Assembly: GCA_003551125.1 (NCBI GenBank)
Contig: PULY01000009.1
Location: 1-18,950 of the forward strand
From: Candidatus Iainarchaeum sp.
GTDB taxonomy: Archaea; B1Sed10-29
Length of the DNA: 18,950 bases
Direction: 5' to 3'
Shown: one piece after another, positions 1 through 5,945 of the stretch
Position numbering within the stretch: position 1 is the stretch's first letter
How the letters are laid out: each line of letters starts with the position of its first letter
Notes under the pieces: model-generated
Seen by the model: only the letters and a program-made list of their open reading frames with translations
The model's database searches: none
Told to the model about the DNA's origin: nothing
Program-made: the position numbers and the translations under genes

Positions 1-511
1 AAGAAAAGTCTCCTGTGTATAAAAGTGACTTTTCAGAGTCTTCTATCTTTACCATTGCTGCTCCAAGTATATGTCCTGCGTTATAGAGAGATAATTTTGT
101 TTCTTTAGATAGATTTATTTTTTCATTATAATCTATATGTTTTATGTCTCTCATTAAATTGTTTATATCTTGCATTGTGAACTCTGCTCTGTCGTTCTCC
201 TTCGCTATAAATAAATAATCCGCTAACAGAAGCTGCATTAAGTCTCTTGTAGGTTTAGTTGTGTATACATTCCCTCTCCATCCTCTTGCATATAGATGAG
301 GTAGATAACCGCTGTGATCTAAGTGAGCGTGACTTATAACTACGCTGTCTAGTTTTTCCATCACTTCGTCAGTGATGTAAGGGTATCTTTCTTCTCTTTC
401 CTTTCCTCCGAGATTTATCCCACAGTCTAACAACACGTTTTTGTCGTTAGTTTCTACTAAAATTGCTGATCTTCCTACTTCTCTACATGCTCCTAAAAAA
501 TTTAGCTTCAT
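1..511 (-). CDS. aCPSF2-like metallo-beta-lactamase/beta-CASP ribonuclease, N-terminal part
   Basis: This is the first 170 codons of a gene that runs off the left edge. It starts at the CAT at 509-511, read on the minus strand. The protein begins MKLNFLGACREVGRS, so the nuclease core starts at once with no KH domains before it. The zinc-binding motif HAHLDHSG and the later NAGHILGA segment (third metal motif) are both present, and the visible part ends near a YTGDFS motif. It closely parallels residues 180-349 of the aCPSF1 encoded at 13097-14989 but lacks that protein's KH extension. This fits archaeal aCPSF2, a beta-CASP ribonuclease family acting on RNA ends. RNase J is less likely because the start reads CREVGRS. 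The beta-CASP domain lies outside the window. It is divergent from the coiled-coil gene at 678. Confidence 0.85.
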   Translation of the reverse strand, partial: MKLNFLGACREVGRSAILVETNDKNVLLDCGINLGGKEREERYPYITDEVMEKLDSVVISHAHLDHSGYLPHLYARGWRGNVYTTKPTRDLMQLLLADYLFIAKENDRAEFTMQDINNLMRDIKHIDYNEKINLSKETKLSLYNAGHILGAAMVKIEDSEKSLLYTGDFS

Positions 512-601
512 TCTATCACTTCAACTGTATTTTTCTCTTAAAATTACTTTTCATTATTTTTTTCCTTTGAGTCACTCATCTTTATTAATAGCATCTGACT
601 T

Positions 602-616
602 AAAACCCTTGGTTTT
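602..616. repeat. Inverted repeat between divergent genes
   Basis: AAAACC and GGTTTT form a perfect 6-bp inverted repeat around a 3-base spacer (ctt). It lies in the 166-base space between the aCPSF2-like gene and the coiled-coil gene at 678, about 90 bases upstream of the former and 62 upstream of the latter. It could be an operator or a weak hairpin. Repeats of this size also arise by chance in AT-rich DNA. Confidence 0.35.
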
Positions 617-632
617 TATTCCTTTTTTAAAC

Positions 633-645
633 CATATTTTATTAT
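633..645 (+). promoter_or_regulatory. Probable TATA region for the gene at 678
   Basis: The stretch CCATATTTTATTA lies about 33-45 bases before the ATG at 678. That spacing would place the transcription start near 665 and leave a short leader. A purine-rich GGGGA just before the ATG (about 669-673) could serve as a weak ribosome binding site. The box is degenerate, so the call is tentative. Confidence 0.35.
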
Positions 646-649
646 TTTA

Positions 650-668
650 CGGGGAACCAATCTAAATA
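650..668 (+). promoter_or_regulatory. Copy 1 of a shared 19-base upstream motif
   Basis: The motif CGGGGAACCAATCTAAATA begins 28 bases before the ATG at 678. It matches 16 of 19 positions with 10056-10074, which begins 31 bases before the ATG at 10087. Both copies sit just downstream of an AT-rich, TATA-like stretch, so the motif would overlap the transcription start or the 5' leader. This suggests a common operator or leader element, but only two copies were found. Confidence 0.4.
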
Positions 669-677
669 GGGGAAAAT

Positions 678-1763
678 ATGAAGAAAAAACTCAGATCTTT
701 TTTGAATGGTCTTGGAAGACCAAAGAAGAAGAGAGAGATAGAAAAACAGATAAAGGAGCTCAATAAAAGGAAAGCAGAGTTAAAAGCAGAAGAAAATGAG
801 CTTAAGGAAATAGGTAGAGAAACAGAAGAAATAAGAGACCAAATCAAAGAAATAGACAGAGAGATAAAAGACAGATACGACAAATTAGCTTCTTTAGAAT
901 ATAAAGAAGCAATGAAAGAACTTGGGCAAGAAGAAAAAGAGAGAAGAATGACTTTAACAAGGCTAAAAGCTGAATTTAAAGAAGAAAAGAAAGAAAAAAA
1001 AAGATTGAAGAGGAAACTTGAGAATGCGAATGAAGAAATAGAGAATCTTAAACAAGATAAAAAGGATTTAGCGAAACAAATAAACGAAATGCAATCAAAG
1101 ATAAGAGATAGAGAAATGAAGATAGAACAAAAGAAGAGTATAATAGAGGAAATGAAAAAACAAAAAAGTACTGAAATAAGCCAAGAAGATTCTGAAGAAT
1201 ATAAAGATCTCAAACCAAGGGTAAAAATGCTGGAATATGTTCTTGAAAAATATTCTGATCATATAGAGGAGAATGAAAAGAAAACAATTCAAGAAATGAA
1301 GGAACTGATACAACCCGATAATATAAATCTCAGAGAATACCTTTCAGGAGTTGAAGAAGAAGATACACTAAAAGCATGTGAACAAGCTTATAATAAAATA
1401 ATGAAGGAAATAGAATCATGTGAGCCTCTGCCTGTAGAACACTGGATGAATATAAAATCCATCATAGATGAAAAAATAACGGATTATGAAGACAGAGCCA
1501 TTTTATTATGTACAACATTCAGGCACTTAGGTGCGGATACGTACATAGTTATGACTACTTTAGACGACAATGAAAGAATCCCTATAATACAGCTCAATAT
1601 AAATGAAAAATACCTCTTCATAAATCCAAATGATAAACACCAATTTAGAAAATACTACGGAACAATAGATGAACTCAAAGAACAGTTCAGACATAAAGGA
1701 AAGAAAATAAAGAAATTCAATTACATGTACAATGATCGAGAATATAAGACATTCGAAGAATGA
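678..1763 (+). CDS. Coiled-coil protein with degenerate transglutaminase-like C-terminal domain
   Basis: The 361-residue protein has no signal peptide or membrane segment, so it is probably cytoplasmic. Residues about 14-195 are almost entirely Glu, Lys, Arg and Gln in heptad-like spacing, predicting a long coiled coil. After a linker, residues about 255-361 have the layout of a transglutaminase/cysteine-protease fold: DYEDRAILLCTTFRHLGA resembles the core helix, and the segment around INEKYLFINPND resembles the strands carrying His and Asp. At the usual catalytic Cys there is Tyr270, and the His position reads Gln or Ile. It is therefore probably a binding domain rather than an enzyme. The fold call is by eye and moderate. 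The start is supported by the purine-rich site just upstream. It stands alone, 109 bases before the ferredoxin. Its partner is unknown. Confidence 0.8.
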   Translation: MKKKLRSFLNGLGRPKKKREIEKQIKELNKRKAELKAEENELKEIGRETEEIRDQIKEIDREIKDRYDKLASLEYKEAMKELGQEEKERRMTLTRLKAEFKEEKKEKKRLKRKLENANEEIENLKQDKKDLAKQINEMQSKIRDREMKIEQKKSIIEEMKKQKSTEISQEDSEEYKDLKPRVKMLEYVLEKYSDHIEENEKKTIQEMKELIQPDNINLREYLSGVEEEDTLKACEQAYNKIMKEIESCEPLPVEHWMNIKSIIDEKITDYEDRAILLCTTFRHLGADTYIVMTTLDDNERIPIIQLNINEKYLFINPNDKHQFRKYYGTIDELKEQFRHKGKKIKKFNYMYNDREYKTFEE

Positions 1764-1764
1764 T

Positions 1765-1784
1765 TTTGTTGCTTGAACAACAAA
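1765..1784 (+). repeat. Hairpin directly after a stop codon
   Basis: TTTGTTG and CAACAAA form a perfect 7-bp stem with a 6-base loop, starting two bases after the TGA of the coiled-coil gene. The stem is AT-rich and no T-run follows, so it is not a standard intrinsic terminator. It may protect or mark the 3' end of the mRNA. The remainder of the gap to 1872 shows no gene. Confidence 0.35.
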
Positions 1785-1872
1785 GAATATAAAATAGATG
1801 AAGGAAAATAATCTAAAGTAGAAAGGAAAGATGAATATCTAAAAAATTTTCAAATAATTAGGAAGTGGAAAA

Positions 1873-2049
1873 ATGAGTCTCGAACTAAATCAAGAAAAAT
1901 GTTTAGCATGTGGAGGATGCGTATCACTGTGTCCAAAAGATGCTTTAGAAATAAAAAACGGAGAATTAACGATAAATCACGATAAATGCGTGAAATGCGG
2001 AACATGTGTAAAATTCTGCCCTGTAAAAGCGCTAAAGATAAATAAATAA
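1873..2049 (+). CDS. 2[4Fe-4S] ferredoxin
   Basis: This 58-residue protein begins MSLELNQEK. It has two complete CxxCxxCxxxCP motifs, CLACGGCVSLCP at residues 10-21 and CVKCGTCVKFCP at 39-50, which is the classic small bacterial-type ferredoxin that transfers electrons one at a time through two [4Fe-4S] clusters. A purine-rich AGGAAGTGG precedes the ATG. The geranylgeranyl reductase starts 11 bases after its stop, so the two are almost certainly co-transcribed. In Methanosarcina acetivorans a ferredoxin encoded beside the reductase supplies the electrons that saturate archaeal lipid chains, and the same role is inferred here. Nothing else nearby needs such a donor. Both halves are intact. Confidence 0.95.
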   Translation: MSLELNQEKCLACGGCVSLCPKDALEIKNGELTINHDKCVKCGTCVKFCPVKALKINK

Positions 2050-2060
2050 GGTGAATAGAA

Positions 2061-3305
2061 ATGACGAATAAAACTCAAACAGCAATAGATTTTGAAGATG
2101 AATACGATGTCATAATAGTTGGAGCAGGACCAGGAGGGTCAATAGCAGCAAGAGACTGTGCAGAAAGAGGCTTAAAAACACTAGTAATTGAAAGAAGAGC
2201 TGAACTAGGAACACCTGTAAGGTGTGGAGAAGGCCTAGGAGAAGCATGGATGAAGATAGCTGACATAGAATACGATTCAGATTGGTGTAAAAGAGAAACA
2301 AAAGGAGCTGTAGTATATCCTCCAAATGAAAAATCACTAAAAATAGATCCTGAAAACAAAGGATACGTCATAGAAAGAAAAATATTCGAAAAGAAACTGG
2401 CGGAACAAGCTGGAAGAAAAGGAGCAAAATATATGCTCAAAACCAGAGCAAAAAGAGCAATAGTGGAAGAAAACGAAGACGGAGAAAAAGAAGTAAAAGG
2501 AATAGTAGTGGAAAATGACGAAGGCGAAGAAAAAGAATACAGAGCAAAGATAGTTATAGCTGCTGACGGAGTTGATTCAAAGATAGCGAGATCAGCAGGA
2601 CTAAACACATCCAATCCAATTAAAGACATGGATTCCGGATACGAATATGAAATGACAAATCTTAGTTTCACGGAAGAAGATTCAAAATACATCCATATAT
2701 GGCTAGGTAACGATATCTCACCTGGAGGATATGTATGGGCATTCTTCAAGGACAAAGATGTAGCAAACGTAGGAATAGGAATAAACCCTCCAAAAGCTGA
2801 AAAATCAGCAAAGCAGTACTTGGATGAGTGGATAAGAAATCATCCAGAATATTTTGAAGATGCAGTGGTAACTGAGAAAAAAGGAGGAGGAATACCTCTT
2901 GGAGAACCAATAGAAAAACCATACATGAACGGATTAATGGTTATAGGAGATGCAGCGCACATGGTTAACCCAATACATGGAGGAGGAATGGGACAAGCAA
3001 TGGAATCAGCAAGGATAGCTGCAGAAATAGCACAGAAAGCTATTGAAAAGGAAGATTATTCCGCAGAAGTTCTTTCCGAATTTTCCGAAATATGGTGGGA
3101 AAAAAGAGGAAACCAATTAAAAGACATACAGAAAGTCAGAAACTTTGCAGAATCCCTAACAGACAAAGATTTAAACAAACTAAGAGAAATAATAGGTGAA
3201 GATGAAGTTCTTGATTTAGTTGATGCCAGTAACCTAAAGAAATTTGTGAAACTATTTAAAGGAAGTCCAAAAATAGCGATGAAAGCAGCAAAACACTTAA
3301 GATAG
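2061..3305 (+). CDS. Geranylgeranyl reductase (digeranylgeranylglycerophospholipid reductase family)
   Basis: This 414-residue FAD enzyme hydrogenates the isoprenoid double bonds of archaeal membrane lipids. Residues 16-45 form the dinucleotide fold (VIIVGAGPGGSIAA followed by LVIER). RCGEGLGEAW at 54-63 and PGGYVWAFFKD near 220-230 are family signatures. The second FAD motif GDAAHMVNPIHGGGMGQA lies near 295-312. Length is normal for the family and no catalytic motif is missing. The ATG follows AAGGTGA, part of the Shine-Dalgarno consensus GGAGGTGAT. It is the second gene after the ferredoxin, which probably feeds it electrons. Glycine is almost always GGA here, unlike the SepRS-like gene. 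A weak GAGG/CCTC hairpin follows the stop. The exact substrate (free diphosphate or phospholipid) cannot be fixed from sequence. Confidence 0.93.
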   Translation: MTNKTQTAIDFEDEYDVIIVGAGPGGSIAARDCAERGLKTLVIERRAELGTPVRCGEGLGEAWMKIADIEYDSDWCKRETKGAVVYPPNEKSLKIDPENKGYVIERKIFEKKLAEQAGRKGAKYMLKTRAKRAIVEENEDGEKEVKGIVVENDEGEEKEYRAKIVIAADGVDSKIARSAGLNTSNPIKDMDSGYEYEMTNLSFTEEDSKYIHIWLGNDISPGGYVWAFFKDKDVANVGIGINPPKAEKSAKQYLDEWIRNHPEYFEDAVVTEKKGGGIPLGEPIEKPYMNGLMVIGDAAHMVNPIHGGGMGQAMESARIAAEIAQKAIEKEDYSAEVLSEFSEIWWEKRGNQLKDIQKVRNFAESLTDKDLNKLREIIGEDEVLDLVDASNLKKFVKLFKGSPKIAMKAAKHLR

Positions 3306-3309
3306 ATTT

Positions 3310-3323
3310 GAGGGTATTTCCTC
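3310..3323 (+). repeat. Weak hairpin after the reductase gene
   Basis: GAGG and CCTC can pair around a 6-base loop, beginning five bases after the reductase stop codon and followed by TAAAACCC. The 4-bp stem makes it a marginal candidate for a 3'-end element. The gap to the rhomboid gene (3306-3366) holds nothing else obvious. Confidence 0.2.
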
Positions 3324-3366
3324 TAAAACCCAAACAATTACTATCTTCGATTCAATAATTAATACG

Positions 3367-4308
3367 ATGAAGATGAATACGGATAGAATAAGAAAAAAGT
3401 TATTTGAAAAAATCAAAAAAATAAATGATCTTCCAACTGGAACATTAACTGTATTTTTCATTATAGCTATAGTTTCTATCTACCTAGCTCTAGCTTACAG
3501 ATACCTATACATACCTAACTACCATTTAATTGCTTATGGATTCATGTTGGAAAGACCTCTAACAGTACTATCCTATTCTTTTATTCACCTTAGCCCACAA
3601 CACATATTAGCGAATGTAGCACTTCTCTTCGCAGTTGGAATAATCGCTGAAAAGAAATTAGACACAAAGGACTATGTATTGATATTTTTCATATCAGCAA
3701 TAACATCCGGAATAATATTTCACATTTTAACACCTTACGAAACAGTTCTAGTCGGTGCATCATCAGCAATTTCAGGAATATTAGCAGCATCAATCTTCAT
3801 TGATCTAAAAAAAGCATTAATAGCGATACTTATATTTGGTGCATTTCTACATGTAGCGTCCCCAATGGTTGAACAACATACAAGAAGAGAATTAGGTATT
3901 TTAGAAGAAGAAGCAGCCAAAATAGAGGGAGAAGCGGAAGAAATAGAAAAAAGATTCGATGAAAAGGAACAAAAGATTCAAAACTATACAGAACAAGAGA
4001 AATCTCTCGAATACCTATGTTACGAAGAATTAAATGAAACTGCCTGTGAAGAACTTGAAGAAATAGAGGAAAAAATGGAACAAGAAAAGGAAGAAAAAGA
4101 AAAAATAGAAAGAAATATGAGTGATGTAATTCAAAGATTACTTGAAAGAACACAAGAAAAAGAGATAATGGAAGAAGGAGTAAGAAGAGAAGAAGAATCG
4201 AGAACCAGTACAATAGTTCATTTAGTTGGAGCAATAACAGGTTTAATATATCTGGGAATATTCAGGAGGGACATAATATGGAATCTGCCATCTCAAGTCT
4301 TACGTTGA
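3367..4308 (+). CDS. Rhomboid-family intramembrane serine protease with coiled-coil insert
   Basis: The 313-residue protein has six hydrophobic helices at about 28-45, 76-93, 103-119, 127-146, 148-165 and 282-299. Rhomboid landmarks are present: H74, H79 and N83 of the HxxxxHxxxN motif in helix 2, the nucleophile Ser132 in GASSAISG (GxSx) at helix 4, and His285 in VHLVGAITG of helix 6, giving a Ser/His dyad. It should therefore be active, cutting membrane-anchored substrates within the bilayer. The unusual part is residues about 172-280, a Glu/Lys-rich helical hairpin inserted between helices 5 and 6 with Cys218 and Cys227 at its turn. In the GlpG topology this loop is extracytoplasmic and caps the active site. 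A second ATG (codon 3) is an alternative start. The 3' end overlaps the next gene by 31 bases. No Shine-Dalgarno site is obvious. Confidence 0.88.
   Translation: MKMNTDRIRKKLFEKIKKINDLPTGTLTVFFIIAIVSIYLALAYRYLYIPNYHLIAYGFMLERPLTVLSYSFIHLSPQHILANVALLFAVGIIAEKKLDTKDYVLIFFISAITSGIIFHILTPYETVLVGASSAISGILAASIFIDLKKALIAILIFGAFLHVASPMVEQHTRRELGILEEEAAKIEGEAEEIEKRFDEKEQKIQNYTEQEKSLEYLCYEELNETACEELEEIEEKMEQEKEEKEKIERNMSDVIQRLLERTQEKEIMEEGVRREEESRTSTIVHLVGAITGLIYLGIFRRDIIWNLPSQVLR
4264..4270 (+). promoter_or_regulatory. Strong Shine-Dalgarno site inside the rhomboid gene
   Basis: AGGAGGG lies 7 bases before the ATG at 4278 and within the last codons of the rhomboid gene. It fixes the RqcH start inside the upstream reading frame and suggests that translation of the two genes is coupled or at least partly independent of transcription structure. 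Confidence 0.7.
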
Positions 4309-5339
4309 GAAAACTAATAGAAGAAATAAAACCTGAAATAGAGGGAAAGTACTTGAACAAAGTACAGCAATTAAACAAAGATTTATACAGGTTCAGATTC
4401 AATCCAAAATCAAAGGATCTTCTAATAGAACCAGGTAAAAGAATGAATATAACTAAATACAGGATACAAGCACCTAAAAAAGCCATGCAATCTTCAATGG
4501 TTTTCAGGAAACATCTTTCAAACACTAGACTAGAAGAAATAAAGCAAATAGGGTTTGATAGAGTAGTGGAAATGAGTTTTTCGAATGAAAAGAAAGTAAT
4601 AGCTGAGTTGTTTGGAGATGGAAACTTAATATTGCTAAACGAAAATCAAGAAATCATATACGCACATAGGAGAGGAGAATGGAAACATAGAAAAATAATT
4701 AAAAACTCAGAATACAAATATCCTCCTTCGGACACGGAGAACCCTTATGAAATTACTTTCAAGGAATTTAAAGAATCATTCAAAGAAAAGAAAGATGGAA
4801 AAATAAACATTGGTAAAAAAATAGTTGTTAATTTAGCTGTGGATAGAGGATTAGGAGGAAATTTAGCGGAATACATATGTAAAAAATCAGGCGTTAATAA
4901 GAATAAAGAAGAGATTACAGAAGAAGAGGCGAAGAATATATATGAATCAATGATTGAAACACTCAAAAAAGACTCTGAACCAGTCAAACAAAACGGAGAA
5001 ATCAATCCGATCCCACTTAAAGGAGAAATAGAAGAAAAATATGAGTCGATAAACCAAGCAGTGGATGAAAACTACACTAAAGAAAAAGATAAAAAGGAAG
5101 AAAAAGGTAAAAAACTTAAAAAGCTTGAAAGTAGGCTTGAACATCAAAAAAGAGCTATAGATAACTTTAAAAAACAATCAAAGAAAGAGAAGAAGAAAGG
5201 AGATATGATATACGAAAACTATGATAAAATATCAAAGGCAGTGGAACTTTTTAAAAGTGGAAAAGAGGGAAGAGAAAAACTGAAAAAACATGGGGTAAAA
5301 ATAAAAGATGGAAAAATAGTGCTCGAGCTGGATCAATGA
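4278..5339 (+). CDS. rqcH: Short RqcH/NFACT-family ribosome quality-control protein lacking NFACT-R
   Basis: RqcH (Rqc2/NEMF) binds large subunits carrying stalled peptidyl-tRNA and recruits tRNA to extend the nascent chain. The N-terminal NFACT-N domain is recognisable (residues about 1-180, with FGDGNLILL near 112-120). The functionally important Asp-Arg pair is kept as Asp94-Arg95 in GFDR. A helical middle and a Lys-rich coiled coil follow (about 255-320), then a short tail ending KIVLELDQ. Family members usually run to 550-700 residues and end in an RNA-binding NFACT-R domain, but this protein stops at 353. No NFACT-R sequence is found in the following bases or elsewhere in the window. 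The start is set by the Shine-Dalgarno site at 4264, and the frame overlaps the rhomboid gene by 31 bases. Confidence 0.82.
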   Translation: MESAISSLTLRKLIEEIKPEIEGKYLNKVQQLNKDLYRFRFNPKSKDLLIEPGKRMNITKYRIQAPKKAMQSSMVFRKHLSNTRLEEIKQIGFDRVVEMSFSNEKKVIAELFGDGNLILLNENQEIIYAHRRGEWKHRKIIKNSEYKYPPSDTENPYEITFKEFKESFKEKKDGKINIGKKIVVNLAVDRGLGGNLAEYICKKSGVNKNKEEITEEEAKNIYESMIETLKKDSEPVKQNGEINPIPLKGEIEEKYESINQAVDENYTKEKDKKEEKGKKLKKLESRLEHQKRAIDNFKKQSKKEKKKGDMIYENYDKISKAVELFKSGKEGREKLKKHGVKIKDGKIVLELDQ

Positions 5340-5390
5340 AAGGAATAACTAACACTGATCACATATTACCCAATTATTCTAAATAAAAAA

Positions 5391-5651
5391 TTAAACCAGC
5401 AGAGTCTCATCAACAACGATGACATCTGATACAGAAAAAACCGCTTTAAACGGAATTCTAGCCATGCTGTCAGACCCTACAAGATCCTTAGCTATTCTTG
5501 ATTTTTCATCAGCTTCGATGACCATTGCTTCCAAGTCACCGCTTTTTTCATTAATAGTAACGTCACTAAGGCGTCCTACTTCTTCGCCTTTATTGGTTAT
5601 AACTTTTTTTCCTCCAAGCTGTTTAGCTATTACGTATTTTTTTGAAGCCAT
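5391..5651 (-). CDS. Small PRC-barrel domain protein
   Basis: The 86-residue protein begins MASKKYVIAKQLGGKKV. It has the PRC-barrel pattern: a strand ending in GKKVITNKGEEVGRLSDV, an acidic linker, then IPFKAVFSVSDVIVVDE. Single-domain PRC-barrel proteins of this size are common in archaea. The fold is also used in RimM and in photosystem H subunits as a protein- or RNA-contact module, and the role of the stand-alone archaeal form is not settled. The start is strongly supported by AGGAGGAT 5 bases upstream (minus strand, about 5657-5664). It converges on rqcH across 51 bases. It has no signal peptide, so it is cytoplasmic. Confidence 0.85.
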   Translation of the reverse strand: MASKKYVIAKQLGGKKVITNKGEEVGRLSDVTINEKSGDLEAMVIEADEKSRIAKDLVGSDSMARIPFKAVFSVSDVIVVDETLLV

Positions 5652-5731
5652 TTCAAATCCTCCTATCTTTAATTAATTTTATTCTGATTAACACATCTTT
5701 GTTATCAATCTGGATAATAATAAATGAACAT

Positions 5732-5745
5732 ACCTTTAAAAAGGT
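5732..5745. repeat. Near-palindromic inverted repeat
   Basis: ACCTTT and AAAGGT pair perfectly around two bases (AA). The site is about 81 bases upstream of the PRC-barrel start on the minus strand and could be an operator for that gene. The short, AT-rich arms make chance occurrence possible. Confidence 0.3.
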
Positions 5746-5918
5746 TTCCCTTTCTATCCTAGACCTTCCACATATTGGTTTAAAAGAACAAAAACTCTTT
5801 ATTATTGGTAAAAATGAATTCAAAGATATTAAAATAATCAATAAGAATTCAAAAAGCATTTTATCTAAGATAAATTCTTTTTTAACTGATATTAACTTAA
5901 AAGAATGGAAAAAATAAC

Positions 5919-5932
5919 TTTAAACATATAAA
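5919..5932 (+). promoter_or_regulatory. TATA box, apparently leaderless start for the gene at 5946
   Basis: TTTAAACATATAAA ends 13 bases before the ATG at 5946. If TTTAAACA (5919-5926) is the box, the usual 24-31 base spacing puts transcription start within a few bases of the ATG. No Shine-Dalgarno sequence is present, which agrees with a leaderless mRNA. Confidence 0.5.
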
Positions 5933-5945
5933 ACAAAAACAAAAT

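Larger units (their letters stand above)
5652..5945. other. 294-base gap without a convincing gene
   Basis: A plus-strand open frame covers 5642-5917, but its only ATG lies inside the PRC-barrel gene on top of that gene's start and ribosome site, and no promoter or ribosome site supports it. From about 5705 to 5917 the frame reads like ordinary protein (for example LPHIGLKEQKLFIIGKNEF and ILSKINSFL), so it may be a decayed gene or one using a non-ATG start. It matches no family I recognise. The stretch also holds the PRC-barrel promoter, the inverted repeat at 5732 and the promoter of the next gene. Confidence 0.4.

Noticed and set aside
441..665. 74-residue plus-strand open frame
   Set aside because: It begins inside the aCPSF2-like gene on the opposite strand, lacks a ribosome site and has no protein-like pattern.
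662..1213. 183-residue minus-strand open frame
   Set aside because: It is a Ser/Phe/Leu-rich mirror of the Lys/Glu-rich coiled-coil gene on the other strand, a usual artefact of purine-rich coding DNA.
2075..2755. 226-residue minus-strand open frame
   Set aside because: It lies wholly inside the geranylgeranyl reductase gene, which has clear family motifs, and it shows no motif of its own.
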